From positions 372,001 through 436,000 of the forward strand of contig NZ_VLIY01000001.1 in assembly GCF_007489285.1 (NCBI RefSeq): 64,000 bases of DNA, read 5' to 3'. The stretch's first letter is position 1. Each line of letters begins with the position of its first letter. The notes under the pieces were generated by a model. It ran no database searches and was not told the origin of the DNA. It worked only from the letters and a program-made list of their open reading frames with translations. Below, piece after piece: positions 7,760-16,814 of this stretch. The position numbers were made by a program, and so were the translations under genes. The DNA is from Skermania sp. ID1734. Its GTDB lineage: Bacteria; Actinomycetota; Actinomycetes; Mycobacteriales; Mycobacteriaceae.

Positions 7760-9539
7760 ACGCGCCCTGATTCTTCCACCAATCGATCAGATCCATGCCC
7801 GCGCCGGCATTGGCGGCGAAGGCGATGCCGAGCGCCTTGTTCGGCTCGCTCTCCCACATGACCGCCGGCACCGGCGGCTTGTCGGTGCTCGTGAAGCACA
7901 TCATCCGGCCCACGATCGCCGACTCGCCATGCGCGCTGTAAGTGCCGGGCAGGGTGCCGTCGGCGCACTTGGCTCCCAAAAAGATCTTCTGGTCACCGTC
8001 GTAGTGGGAATTGAGGTCGGCGACGGTGTGGAACAGGAAGAAGTTGGCGGCGGGCACGCCTGCACCGGCATTCGCCGAGCAGTACAGCTTGGCGGTCTCG
8101 TCCGAGTCCGGGTCTTGATGGTCACAATTGGCCTGCGAGTATCCGGGCGGCAGCACGCCGAGCAATGTGGTGTCGGCGGCCGTGTAGTCGCCCGGCCCCG
8201 AACTGGTCGTTGGTGGCTCGCTCGGACCCGACGACTGCGGGGCTGTCGCGGGAACCATCGCCATGTGCGTATTGTCGTTCGGCACCGGCTTCGGCCGGAT
8301 GCCCCAGAACCACACCGCAAATCCCGCGAACGCGAGCAGCACAACCACCGCGGCCAGGGCCAGCCACATTCGGCCTTTACCCTTTCGACCGCCCGACCCG
8401 ACCGGCATCGGCTCGTAGGGTGGGTACTGCGGGAACTGACCGGGGGGCGGCGGCGTGAACTGCGGGCCGCTCGGCGGTGGCGTCAGCTGCTGGGTATTGG
8501 GCGTCTGGTAGGGCGGCACGGGTGGCGATCCGCTCCATGCCTGCTGCCAGGGTGGCGGCGTGGTTGTGCCGGCCTGCTGGGTCGGTCCGGGCGCCGTCGC
8601 TGCGAATTGTGCGGGAGTGCCAGGCCGTTCCGTGGGCAGGTCGGTGGGCAGCACCGTCCCGGCCGAGCGTTCGAGGATGGTGTTGGCCTCCTCCTGGTCG
8701 CGTTCGGTCAGTGCGTCGGTCGCGGCCGCGGCCAGGTCACCGGCGCTGGCATACCGGTCGGCCGGATCCTTGGCCATCCCGCGGGCGATGACGCCGTCGA
8801 AGGCCGCCGGAATTCCGGGGCGTGCGGCGCTCGGTTTCGGTGGCGGCGTAACCAGATGAGCCTTGATCACCGTGCGCAGGCTGTCGGTGGGGAACGGTCG
8901 CGAACCCGTGAGGCATTCGTGCAGCACACACGCCAACGAGTACACATCCGAGCGGTTGGTCACTTCCGTGTCGTCGAACCGTTCCGGAGCCATGTACGCG
9001 TACGTGCCGATCGCACTGCCCCGGGTGGTGAGCCGATCGTCGGTGGTGGAGCTGGCCAGCCCGAAATCGACCAGGTAGGCGAAGTCGTCACGGGTGATGA
9101 GGATGTTCTCCGGTTTGATGTCGCGGTGCACCAACTGATCAGCGTGTGCGGCGTCCAACGCCGCCGCCACCTGCCGGATGATCGCCACCGCCCGAGCGGG
9201 CGCGAGTGGACCGAACCGGCGCAGTATCTTTCGCAGGTCCGAGCCCTGCACGAGTCGCATGTCGAGGAACAGCAGCCCGTCGATCTCGCCGTAGTCATGG
9301 ATCGGAATGATGTGCGGTTCCTGCAACCGCGCCGCGGAGTGCGACTCGCGGCGGAAGCGCTCCCGGAACTCGTCGTCGTCGGTGGCCTCGGCGGGCAGGA
9401 GCTTGAGCGCGATGGTGCGGTCCTTGATGGTGTCGTAGGCCTCGTAGACCTCGCCCATGCCACCGCGCCCGAGCAACCGCTGCAAGCGATACGGCCCGAA
9501 CATCGTGCCCACCCGGGAGGGGAAGTCCGCGCCAGCCAT
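7752..9539 (-). CDS. PknH-like transmembrane Ser/Thr protein kinase
   Basis: 595-residue eukaryotic-type kinase. The kinase domain spans about residues 15-275: glycine loop 24-31, Lys46, HRD at 138-140 (VHRDIKPEN), DFG at 158-160, APE at 184-186. A Pro/Gln-rich juxtamembrane linker, one membrane helix at about 391-412 and an extracellular PknH-type sensor domain follow. The sensor has four cysteines (SQANC, KLYC, GAKC, MMC) spaced for two disulfides, and ends in a family-like WWKNQG segment. ATG 9539 was chosen because GGAGG lies 7 bases upstream; the frame's first ATG gives a 32-residue tail of no family character. It converges with the EmbR-like gene. Its signal is unknown. Confidence 0.92.
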   Translation of the reverse strand: MAGADFPSRVGTMFGPYRLQRLLGRGGMGEVYEAYDTIKDRTIALKLLPAEATDDDEFRERFRRESHSAARLQEPHIIPIHDYGEIDGLLFLDMRLVQGSDLRKILRRFGPLAPARAVAIIRQVAAALDAAHADQLVHRDIKPENILITRDDFAYLVDFGLASSTTDDRLTTRGSAIGTYAYMAPERFDDTEVTNRSDVYSLACVLHECLTGSRPFPTDSLRTVIKAHLVTPPPKPSAARPGIPAAFDGVIARGMAKDPADRYASAGDLAAAATDALTERDQEEANTILERSAGTVLPTDLPTERPGTPAQFAATAPGPTQQAGTTTPPPWQQAWSGSPPVPPYQTPNTQQLTPPPSGPQFTPPPPGQFPQYPPYEPMPVGSGGRKGKGRMWLALAAVVVLLAFAGFAVWFWGIRPKPVPNDNTHMAMVPATAPQSSGPSEPPTTSSGPGDYTAADTTLLGVLPPGYSQANCDHQDPDSDETAKLYCSANAGAGVPAANFFLFHTVADLNSHYDGDQKIFLGAKCADGTLPGTYSAHGESAIVGRMMCFTSTDKPPVPAVMWESEPNKALGIAFAANAGAGMDLIDWWKNQGAFK

Positions 9540-9702
9540 CGTCTTGCCTCCGTCGCTGTCGGGCCCAACGGGCGACCGGCACTTCGGCGCTTGTTGCGCA
9601 GAAAAATTGTAGTTCCGATTAGTCCAAATGATCACGCCTTGATCAACGGCTTATCGAAGCCTGCGAATAGGCGATTCCGACCGCGAACCTAGGATCGTCG
9701 GT

Positions 9703-10842
9703 ATGCCCGTCGACCGGATGCTGCCCACTTCCGAAGCCCACGACCTGATCGAGTTGACCCGCGACATCGCGGACAAAGTGCTCGAGCCGAAGGTCGTCGA
9801 CTACGAGAAGCACGAGAAGTTTCCCGACGGTGTCTTCGAGGCGCTCGGCGCGGCCGGACTGCTCAGCCTGCCCTACCCAGAGGAGTTCGGCGGCGGCGAT
9901 CAGCCCTACGAGGTCTACCTCCAGGTGCTCGAGGAGCTCGCCGCCCGCTGGGCAGCCGTCGCGGTGGCGGTAAGCGTGCATAGCCTGGCGTGCTACCCGC
10001 TGTTTGCGTTCGGCTCCGACGAGCAGAAGCAACGCTGGCTCCCGGACATGTTGGGCGGCAACACGATCGGCGCGTATTCGCTGTCCGAACCGCAGGCTGG
10101 ATCCGATGCGGCCGCCCTCGCCTGCAAGGCCACCAAGACCGATGGCGGCTACACCATCAACGGTGCCAAGGCCTGGATCACCAACGGCGGTCGCGCGGAT
10201 TTCTATTCGCTGTTCGCGCGCACGGGCGAAGGCTCGCGCGGGATCTCCTGCTTCCTCGTGCCGAACGACACGGCGGGACTGAGCTTCGGCAAGCCCGAGG
10301 AGAAAATGGGCCTGCGCGCGGTGCCCACCACGACCGCCAACTACGACGACGCCTTCGTCGCGGACGAGCGATTGATCGGTGCCGAAGGCCAGGGCCTCGC
10401 CATCGCGTTCAGCGCGCTGGACTCGGGCCGACTGGGCATCGCCGCGGTGGCCGTCGGGCTCGCCCAGCGGGCGCTCGATGATGCGGTGGCCTACGCCAAG
10501 GAGCGCAAGGCCTTCGGTAAGCGGATCATCGATCATCAGGGCCTCGGCTTCGTGCTCGCGGACATGGCCGCGGCCGTCGACGCCGCCCGGGCGACCTACC
10601 TCGACGCTGCCCGGCGGCGCGACCGCGGGTTGCCCTACTCCCGCCAGGCCAGCGTCGCCAAATTGACGGCCACCGACACCGCGATGAAGGTCACCACCGA
10701 CGCGGTTCAGGTGTTCGGCGGCTACGGCTACACCCAGGACTTCCCCGTCGAGCGCTACATGCGGGAAGCGAAAATCACCCAGATCTTCGAGGGCACCAAC
10801 CAGATTCAGCGACTGGTCATTGCCCGTCAGCTGGCGCAGTAG
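9703..10842 (+). CDS. Acyl-CoA dehydrogenase
   Basis: Flavoenzyme introducing the 2,3 double bond of an acyl-CoA; cytosolic. The 379-residue length is typical of the short/medium-chain class. Family signatures are GAYSLSEPQAGSDAAAL (FAD/substrate loop), AWITNGGRADFY, and QVFGGYGYTQDFPVERYMRE near the C-terminus. The catalytic base is Glu363 in IFEGTNQIQRLVIAR, the position used by short- and medium-chain enzymes. It is monocistronic, divergent from the kinase gene, and its 3' end overlaps the DUF2231 gene by 26 bp. Substrate chain length cannot be told from the sequence. Confidence 0.93.
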   Translation: MPVDRMLPTSEAHDLIELTRDIADKVLEPKVVDYEKHEKFPDGVFEALGAAGLLSLPYPEEFGGGDQPYEVYLQVLEELAARWAAVAVAVSVHSLACYPLFAFGSDEQKQRWLPDMLGGNTIGAYSLSEPQAGSDAAALACKATKTDGGYTINGAKAWITNGGRADFYSLFARTGEGSRGISCFLVPNDTAGLSFGKPEEKMGLRAVPTTTANYDDAFVADERLIGAEGQGLAIAFSALDSGRLGIAAVAVGLAQRALDDAVAYAKERKAFGKRIIDHQGLGFVLADMAAAVDAARATYLDAARRRDRGLPYSRQASVAKLTATDTAMKVTTDAVQVFGGYGYTQDFPVERYMREAKITQIFEGTNQIQRLVIARQLAQ

Positions 10843-11308
10843 GCGCCGAAACCACCGTGTCGCCCCACACGGCACGGGCACCGGACTCCCCGACCCGGTA
10901 GATCTGCACCACCGATGCCGCCGCGCTGGCCACCGCGAGGATCGCCACAACCGCGGCCAGACCGCGACGCACCCGGCCCGCTCGCCGCTCCGAAATATCC
11001 AGCGCCACAATCAGTGCGGCGATCACCAGCATCGGCACGACGAAGTAGATCATGGTGTCGCCGAGGTGGGTGTGGGTGTGCAGCGCCGGGCTGCGACCGA
11101 TGCGGTGTTCGAGCCATTCGCCGGCGTCGGTGGTCAGCGGAGTCAACACGACGGTGGCCGCGGCAAGCGCGACGAGCAGCCACAGCAGCCGTCGGCGAGC
11201 CGCCGGCCACAGCGCGCACATCACCAACAGCAGCGCCGTCATCGGCACGAGGACAACAACGAAATGCACCAACAGCACGTGCGCGGGCAGACCACTGATC
11301 GTCGACAT
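10817..11308 (-). CDS. DUF2231-family four-helix membrane protein
   Basis: 163-residue integral membrane protein starting STISGLPAHVLLVHFVVVLV, the usual opening of DUF2231 proteins (conserved Gly-Pro/Leu-x-His then His in the first helix). Four hydrophobic helices are visible: 8-30, 38-58, 83-105 and 118-138, with GEWLEHRIG and a HTHTHLGD loop between helices 2 and 3. The conserved histidines hint at metal or haem contact, but the function is unknown. ATG 11308 is preferred over an upstream TTG. It converges with the acyl-CoA dehydrogenase gene. Confidence 0.75.
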   Translation of the reverse strand: MSTISGLPAHVLLVHFVVVLVPMTALLLVMCALWPAARRRLLWLLVALAAATVVLTPLTTDAGEWLEHRIGRSPALHTHTHLGDTMIYFVVPMLVIAALIVALDISERRAGRVRRGLAAVVAILAVASAAASVVQIYRVGESGARAVWGDTVVSAPTAPADGQ

Positions 11309-11368
11309 GACCCACAAGTATTGGCGACCATCCTGATGATCTCCTGTAGACGTGCCGTGCGCTCACTG

Positions 11369-12031
11369 TCAGGCGACAAATCGGCGCGCGGCCGCGGCGA
11401 AGTTCGCACCGCAACGCGGATCCCGCGCGACGGTGCTGACATCGGCGAGGTGATCGACATCGACCAGCACCGGCAACGGGGTCACCGAATTGCCCGCGGC
11501 CAGCAAGGCCTGGCGGGTCAGTTCACCGGTCGCATCGGTGGACATCGGTACGTCGATGAGCACCTTTGCCGCCGCGGCATCGCGTACGCCGAGCGCCCAC
11601 CAACCGCCGTCGGCGGCCAAGCCCAGCACCGTGTCCGAACGCTCGAGCAGACTCATGGCCTCGGCGAGCAACGCGGGGTCGGCTTGCGGAGTGTCCATGC
11701 CGACCTGCAGGATCGGCATTTTCCCGACCAGCGCCGCGGTGTCGAGATGGGCGTTGGCCAACCGTTCGGCAAACCCGGAACCGTTCTGTTCGATCACCTC
11801 GAAATGCTCCAACGCGGCGGTGATCTCGTTCGCGCGTTCGGCCGCTGCCAGGTCGCCGCACAGCGCCACCACCCGGCGAGCGGCCGGACATTGCGCGGCC
11901 GCGGACAGGGTGTCCAACAGCGCCGCGGCGGCCAATTGGGCTGCCTGTGCGGGCGTCAGAGGCGGAGACAACCGGGTCTTGGCGAAGCCCGCTACCGGGG
12001 CCTTGGCAACGACGAGGATGGCGGCGTTCAC
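11369..12031 (-). CDS. DUF2064 (TIGR04282-type) glycosyltransferase-like protein
   Basis: 220-residue protein of the DUF2064 family, a nucleotide-sugar-transferase-like Rossmann fold. It opens AAILVVAKAPVAGFAKTRL, matching the family's K-x-P-x-x-G-x-x-K-T-R-L nucleotide-binding signature. GMDTPQ and LGLAADGGWWALGVRD fit the conserved D-x-P/Q and D-G-G-Y/W motifs. It overlaps the GT2 gene by 4 bp (ATGA), so the two are co-translated. The pair matches M. tuberculosis Rv0539 (GT2) and Rv0540 (DUF2064), followed by the divergent Rv0541c-like membrane protein. The precise sugar donor and acceptor are unknown. Confidence 0.85.
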   Translation of the reverse strand: MNAAILVVAKAPVAGFAKTRLSPPLTPAQAAQLAAAALLDTLSAAAQCPAARRVVALCGDLAAAERANEITAALEHFEVIEQNGSGFAERLANAHLDTAALVGKMPILQVGMDTPQADPALLAEAMSLLERSDTVLGLAADGGWWALGVRDAAAAKVLIDVPMSTDATGELTRQALLAAGNSVTPLPVLVDVDHLADVSTVARDPRCGANFAAAARRFVA

Positions 12032-12678
12032 CCGCGCACCGCCCAGAAGTCACGGACGGTGCGTACGGTGCCGGTCAGCGATCCGGACACCTTCGACTTG
12101 CCCCCGGCACGCGGCGCATAAGTGATGTCCCGCTCGACCACTGTCCATCCGGATTCTGCTGCCCGGCAAAGTAATTCGAGCGGATAGCCGAATCGGGGGT
12201 GCAGCGGTCCCAACTGCAACAGCGCCTCCCGGCGGACCACGCGCACCGGACCGATGTCATGCACCGGCAGTCCGAAGCGGCGCCGCAGACGGTAGGCCAG
12301 CACTATATTCGCGATCCGGGCGTGCAGCGGCCACCCGGCTTTGCTAACCGGCCGTCGGCGACCGACGACCAGATCAGCGTTCGATAGTTCGGCAACCAGC
12401 GGCGGCAGTTCCTCCGGCGCCATCGACCCGTCGCCGTCGAGGAAAGCCACCACCTCGGTTTCGGCCGCATCCAGCCCGGCAGCCACCGCGGCGCCGTAGC
12501 CGCGTTTGGGTTCGCGTACTACCCGGGCGCCGTGGGCAGCGGCCACGGCGGCGGTGTCATCGTCGGATCCGTTGTCGACCACCAACGCCTGATACCCCGC
12601 CGGGATACGGGCAAGCACGCCCGGCAACGCCTCCGCCTCATTGAGGCAGGGGATGATCACGGTCACAGTCGAAGGCAC
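12028..12678 (-). CDS. Family 2 glycosyltransferase (polyprenol-phosphate sugar synthase-like)
   Basis: 216-residue GT-A fold enzyme. VTVIIPCLNEAEAL is the GT2 opening, VDNGSDDDT the nucleotide loop, and FLDGDGSM contains the DxD-type metal site. VGRRRPVSKAGWPLHARIAN and HDIGPVRVVRREALL fit dolichyl/polyprenyl-phosphate mannose or glucose synthases, which charge a lipid carrier on the cytoplasmic face. There is no membrane domain, unlike PpgS/GtrB types. It is first gene of a two-gene unit with the DUF2064 gene and divergent (49 bp) from a polytopic membrane protein that could use the lipid-linked sugar; this last link is inferred. Confidence 0.88.
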   Translation of the reverse strand: MPSTVTVIIPCLNEAEALPGVLARIPAGYQALVVDNGSDDDTAAVAAAHGARVVREPKRGYGAAVAAGLDAAETEVVAFLDGDGSMAPEELPPLVAELSNADLVVGRRRPVSKAGWPLHARIANIVLAYRLRRRFGLPVHDIGPVRVVRREALLQLGPLHPRFGYPLELLCRAAESGWTVVERDITYAPRAGGKSKVSGSLTGTVRTVRDFWAVRG

Positions 12679-12727
12679 GTACGCACGTTAGCGGAGTCGG
12701 TCGACGTTGCCCCTATCGTGTGATCTT

Positions 12728-14056
12728 GTGACTACACCCCGATGGGCGGTGCGCCGCGACCTCATTGCCGCGGCGCTTGCGGCGCTGCTCGTCGCTGCGG
12801 CTTTCCTCGTCCCCCACCTTGCATCAGCGGACTGGCGCAAGTCGTTGTATGCGGCGACGGCGCCGATTTTCGGTTCGTGGCTGCCGCATGTGGGGTGGGG
12901 CACCGTTCCAGCGATAGTCATCGCCGCGGTCGTTGCATTGGCCGGTCCACGCATTGCCGCTCGGCTGCGCTGGCGCGGCCTGCTCGCGGTGACATGGGCG
13001 ACGTCGGTGGCCTGGACGATGGCACTGGCCATGGTGGATGGCTGGCAACGCGGCTTCGCCGACCGACTCACCACGCGCGACGAATACCTGCACGAGGTTC
13101 CCGGTGTCACCGACATCCCGGCGATGGTGCGTGGGTTCAGCGGCCGCATCCTCGACTTCCAGCCACATTCGTGGACCACCCACGTCTCCGGTCACCCGCC
13201 GGGCGCGCTGCTCGTCTTCGTCTGGCTGGATCGGATCGGTTTGCACGGCGGCGCCTGGGCGGGGGGACTATGCGTGCTGGTCGGCACGAGCGCGACGGTG
13301 GCGGTCCTGATTGCGCTGCGCCGACTCTCGTCCGAACGTGTCGCGCGAGCGGCCGCACCGTTTCTGGCATTGGCGCCAGCGGCGATCTGGATCGCGGTGT
13401 CGGCCGACGCTTTTTTTGCCGGCGTGGCCGCGTGGGCAGTGGCGCTGTTGTCGCTCGCTGCGACCATGCGGGCGCGGCGGGGGCTGGTGGTCGGCTTTTC
13501 CTCGGGCGTGCTGTTCGGGTTCTCGATCTACCTCAATTACGGCCTGGTGCTGCTGGGTGTCTTCGCGCTGGCCGTGCTGATCGGCGCGCGGTCGTGGCGA
13601 CCGCTCGTCCCCGCCGTCATCGGCGCGTTCGCCGTCGCGGCGGCGTTCACCGCGGCCGGGTTCTGGTGGTTCGACGGCTATCACCTGGTGGTGCAGCGTT
13701 ACTACCAGGGCATCGCCTCGCAGCGACCGTTCGACTACTGGGGGTGGGCGAACCTGGCGGCGGTGGTGTGCGCGACCGGCTTGGCGGTTCCGGCCGCACT
13801 GCCGCGAGTGCTCACCTGGCGCGCTCTCCGCGCGTGGGAGGGGCTCACCCTGCTGGTCGGGTCGGCGGTGTGCTGCATCCTGGCGGCGGACCTGAGCGCG
13901 CTGAGCAAGGCCGAGACTGAGCGCATCTGGCTGCCGTTCACCATCTGGCTCATGGCCGCCCCGGCACTGCTGCCGCTGCGGCACCGCCGAGCGTGGTTGG
14001 CAATCCAGGGATTGGGCGCGCTGGTGCTCGTGCACCTGATCTTGACCAACTGGTAG
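12728..14056 (+). CDS. Polytopic membrane protein, Rv0541c-like (putative lipid-linked-sugar transferase)
   Basis: 442-residue integral membrane protein with about eleven hydrophobic segments from the N-terminal LIAAALAALLVAAAFLVP to the C-terminal LVLVHLILTNW. The long first extracytoplasmic loop holds TTRDEYLHEVP and HVSGHPPGALL, polar and His/Asp/Glu-rich as in GT-C glycosyltransferases. I do not recognise a characterised family member. It sits divergently beside the GT2/DUF2064 pair, as Rv0541c does in M. tuberculosis, so transfer of a polyprenol-linked sugar to an envelope acceptor is a reasonable inference. GTG 12728 was chosen over the upstream TTG because it directly precedes the basic, then hydrophobic, N-terminus. 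Its stop abuts the stop of the epimerase gene with no gap. Confidence 0.7.
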   Translation: MTTPRWAVRRDLIAAALAALLVAAAFLVPHLASADWRKSLYAATAPIFGSWLPHVGWGTVPAIVIAAVVALAGPRIAARLRWRGLLAVTWATSVAWTMALAMVDGWQRGFADRLTTRDEYLHEVPGVTDIPAMVRGFSGRILDFQPHSWTTHVSGHPPGALLVFVWLDRIGLHGGAWAGGLCVLVGTSATVAVLIALRRLSSERVARAAAPFLALAPAAIWIAVSADAFFAGVAAWAVALLSLAATMRARRGLVVGFSSGVLFGFSIYLNYGLVLLGVFALAVLIGARSWRPLVPAVIGAFAVAAAFTAAGFWWFDGYHLVVQRYYQGIASQRPFDYWGWANLAAVVCATGLAVPAALPRVLTWRALRAWEGLTLLVGSAVCCILAADLSALSKAETERIWLPFTIWLMAAPALLPLRHRRAWLAIQGLGALVLVHLILTNW

Positions 14057-15109
14057 CTATGGGCTCGGCTGCGACACCGCGCCGGTCTCGCGCAGCGGGG
14101 CGAACGCGAACTCTGCCAGTCCCTCTCGCGGCGTGATCTGGGCGGTGAACTTCAATTCCGCGGCCGCCTTGACCGGGCTGGCCACGATGTGCCGCACGTC
14201 GCCGCTGCGGTACTGGCCGGTGATCACCGGCGCGGGTCCCCCGCGGGCCTCGGCGACAATGCTGGCGACCTCGGCGATGCTGATCGGCGTGCCGGAGCAC
14301 ACGTTGAATGCAGTGAAGCCCTTACCGTCCCAGTCACTAGCCGCGACATTCGCCGCGGCCACATCGGCCACATGCACGAAATCGCGCATCTGTTTGCCGT
14401 CTTCGTAAACCGTCGGCGGGCGGCCGGCTTCCAGCGCGGAGCGGAACATCGCCGCCACCCCGGAGTAGGGCGTATTGCGCGGCATGTTCGGGCCGTACAC
14501 GTTGTGGTACCGCAGCGCGACGACGGTGCCCCCCGTCGCTGCACTCCATGCCAAGGCATAGTTTTCCTGCGCCAATTTGCTTGCGGCATAGGTGCTTCGC
14601 GGTTGCAGCGGGGCATCTTCGTCGACCAGGTCCCAGCTCAGCCGCTCACCGGTGTCGGGATCGAGATTGTCGAACCGGCCCGCATCGAGGTCTGCGCGGT
14701 TGCGTGGCGCCGGGACCACGATCTTGTCGCCTGCCCGATAGCGTCCTTCCCCGTAGACCACCATCGAGGACGCGAGAACCAGCTTTCGGCATCCCGCGCG
14801 CTCCATCGCCGCAAGTAGTACGGCCGTACCGAAATCGTTGTGGCTGGCGTACGCCGGCGCGTCCTGCTGGCTCACTCCCGCACCGACGACGGCAGCCTGA
14901 TGGCATACCACGTCGATGCCGGCCAGTGCGTCGTCGAGGGCTTCCGAGTCGCGAACGTCGATGCGGTGCAATGACATATCTTCCGGCGGTTCGGCGTGCG
15001 CCGACGGTAACAGCGCATCCAGCGCGAGGACGTCATGTCCGGCAGTCGCGAGCGCCGAGCGCACGTGTGCGCCGATGAAGCCGGCGGCGCCGGTCAGCAA
15101 CACTCGCAT
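14057..15109 (-). CDS. NAD-dependent epimerase/dehydratase (GalE3-like extended SDR)
   Basis: 350-residue extended SDR enzyme. The Rossmann loop is GAAGFIGAHV at the N-terminus, followed by an Asp binding the NAD ribose and the catalytic YxxxK as YAASK in STYAASKLAQENYAL. Substrate-side motifs RYHNVYGP and RDFVHVADVA are typical of nucleotide-sugar epimerases. ATG 15109 shares one base with the mtnP stop (TGATG), so the gene is translationally coupled to it. The neighbour order mtnP-epimerase repeats Rv0535-Rv0536 (galE3) of M. tuberculosis. Whether the substrate is UDP-glucose is not shown by sequence. The frame continues upstream into mtnP; that extension is an artefact. Confidence 0.87.
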   Translation of the reverse strand: MRVLLTGAAGFIGAHVRSALATAGHDVLALDALLPSAHAEPPEDMSLHRIDVRDSEALDDALAGIDVVCHQAAVVGAGVSQQDAPAYASHNDFGTAVLLAAMERAGCRKLVLASSMVVYGEGRYRAGDKIVVPAPRNRADLDAGRFDNLDPDTGERLSWDLVDEDAPLQPRSTYAASKLAQENYALAWSAATGGTVVALRYHNVYGPNMPRNTPYSGVAAMFRSALEAGRPPTVYEDGKQMRDFVHVADVAAANVAASDWDGKGFTAFNVCSGTPISIAEVASIVAEARGGPAPVITGQYRSGDVRHIVASPVKAAAELKFTAQITPREGLAEFAFAPLRETGAVSQPSP

Positions 15110-15912
15110 CAGGGCAACTCGATCGGCAGCCGCATGCCCTCGTGCACGCTTCGGCACTCGGCGCACGCCTGCGCCGAATCGATGCTCGAAATCGCCTTGC
15201 GTACGAGCTCCTTGAACGGTTCGATGTTGCGCTGGAACTCGGCGAACACGTCGACGGCCCGCACCCCCGCACCCACCTCGATCCCGGCATCGAGATCCGT
15301 GACCAAAGCAATTGCGGCGTAGCACATTTCGAGCTCGCGCGCGAGAACGGCCTCGGGGTGGCCGGTCATGTTGACCAAGCGCCAGCCCTGGTTGGCGAAC
15401 CATTGGCTCTCCGCCCGGGTGGAGAAGCGCGGGCCCTCGACCACCACCATCGTGCCGCCCTCGACGACGCCGGGTTGCATTGCGGCGTCGCGCATCTGGC
15501 TGCAGTACGGATCGGCGAAACTCACATGGATGCCGCCGCCGTCGAAATACGTGTGCGCCCGCCCCGACGTCCGGTCCACCAGTTGGTCGGGCACCGCGAC
15601 CGTGCCCATCCCCAGCTGCGGGGTCAGGCTGCCGACCGCGCACGGTCCGAATACCCGCTGCACACCGATCGACCGCAGCGCCCACATGTTGGCCCGGTAG
15701 GGCACGGTGTGTGGCGAAAACTGGTGCTTCACACCGTGCCTCGGCAGGAACGCGACGGGGTGTGCGGCAACCGTTCCGACGGTGATCGGCCCGCTCGGCG
15801 TGCCGTACGGCGTATCGACCTCGATGACCTGCGCATCATCGTCGAAGAAGCCGTAGAAGCCGCTGCCGCCGATCACGCCGATCATCGGAGTGCGCTTATG
15901 AGATGGGGGCAT
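15109..15912 (-). CDS. mtnP: S-methyl-5'-thioadenosine phosphorylase
   Basis: Cytosolic trimeric phosphorylase that splits methylthioadenosine into adenine and methylthioribose-1-phosphate, recycling the by-product of polyamine and related synthesis. The 267-residue product shows the phosphate loop GVIGGSGFYGFF, the PRHGxxHxxxPHxxxYRANMWALRSIG block of the PNP/MTAP class II family, the signature around GSLTPQLGMGTVAVPDQLVD, and MTGHPEAVLARELEMCY near the base site. ATG 15912 was chosen; a longer frame to 16119 overlaps truA and lacks family sequence. Purine-nucleoside phosphorylase specificity is the main alternative. First gene of the mtnP-epimerase pair. Confidence 0.9.
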   Translation of the reverse strand: MPPSHKRTPMIGVIGGSGFYGFFDDDAQVIEVDTPYGTPSGPITVGTVAAHPVAFLPRHGVKHQFSPHTVPYRANMWALRSIGVQRVFGPCAVGSLTPQLGMGTVAVPDQLVDRTSGRAHTYFDGGGIHVSFADPYCSQMRDAAMQPGVVEGGTMVVVEGPRFSTRAESQWFANQGWRLVNMTGHPEAVLARELEMCYAAIALVTDLDAGIEVGAGVRAVDVFAEFQRNIEPFKELVRKAISSIDSAQACAECRSVHEGMRLPIELP

Positions 15913-15950
15913 GGGAAAGATTCTGTCAGGTTGCGGTGAGTGCACCCGCG

Positions 15951-16814
15951 CTAGCAACAGCCATCCGCGATCGGCCCGCGGGTCTCGCGGGTCTGCGCGT
16001 TTCGGGCCCCGAGTTGATCCGCTTCCGGGTAGTCGACTCGGATCAGGCTCAAGCCATGGGCCGGAGCTACGGTCACCGCACTCGACCGTTCGCGTTGCGC
16101 GAGCAGACCGCTGGTCCACGCGACAGGACGGCGCCCCTCCCCTACTGCGAGTACCGCGCCCACGAGACTGCGCACCATCGACCAGCAGAACGCATCGGCG
16201 CTAACGTAAGCATCCAGGCGGTGGCCACGCTGCTCCCACTCGAAGCGCTGCAATTCCCGCACCGTGGTGGCGCCGTCACGACGCCGACAGAAGGCGGCGA
16301 AGTCATGCAGTCCGAGCAGGTTGCTCGACGCCGCCTGCATCGCAGCAACGTCCAATCCCGGCTTCGCCGCCACCACGCTGCGGGCCGCCAACGGGTCCAC
16401 CCCGTACGGGGCGGTGCTCAACCGGTAGACGTAGTGCCGGCGCAGGGCGGAAAACCGCGCGTCGAAGTCCTTCGGGGCTTGCTCGATCCCGGTGATTCGC
16501 ACGTCCGCGGGCAGGAACCGTGCCATCCGACGCAACAGCCTGTCGAGGTCCTCGGGCGCTTGCGTAGCGTCGAAATGCGCGACCTGTCCCTCGGCGTGCA
16601 CGCCCGCGTCGGTCCGGCCGGCGACGGTCAGCTGCACCGGTTCGCGCAGCACGGTGGACAACGCCTCCTCGAGCACACCTTGGACCGTGCGCAGGCCCGG
16701 CTGGCGGGCCCAACCCGTGAAATCCGTGCCGTCATAGGCGACACCCAGGCGTAAGCGAACAGACCCGCCGTCCGGAACTCCGGGGGCGGGTCTGTTCGAT
16801 AGTGGCGCGCTCAC
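15951..16814 (-). CDS. truA: tRNA pseudouridine synthase A
   Basis: Converts uridines 38-40 of the tRNA anticodon arm to pseudouridine. 287 residues; opens [22 protein letters not shown], and the catalytic Asp is in [19 protein letters not shown]. Further family blocks are [20 protein letters not shown] and [22 protein letters not shown] 16814 shares a base with the rplQ stop (TAGTG), so it is the last gene of the alpha-operon transcript; the same rplQ-truA order is found in M. tuberculosis. Confidence 0.96.
   Translation of the reverse strand: MSAPLSNRPAPGVPDGGSVRLRLGVAYDGTDFTGWARQPGLRTVQGVLEEALSTVLREPVQLTVAGRTDAGVHAEGQVAHFDATQAPEDLDRLLRRMARFLPADVRITGIEQAPKDFDARFSALRRHYVYRLSTAPYGVDPLAARSVVAAKPGLDVAAMQAASSNLLGLHDFAAFCRRRDGATTVRELQRFEWEQRGHRLDAYVSADAFCWSMVRSLVGAVLAVGEGRRPVAWTSGLLAQRERSSAVTVAPAHGLSLIRVDYPEADQLGARNAQTRETRGPIADGCC

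Noticed and set aside
15110-15685. Fusion of the epimerase frame with upstream sequence
   Set aside because: The upstream part overlaps mtnP in another frame; the Rossmann motif starts at ATG 15109.
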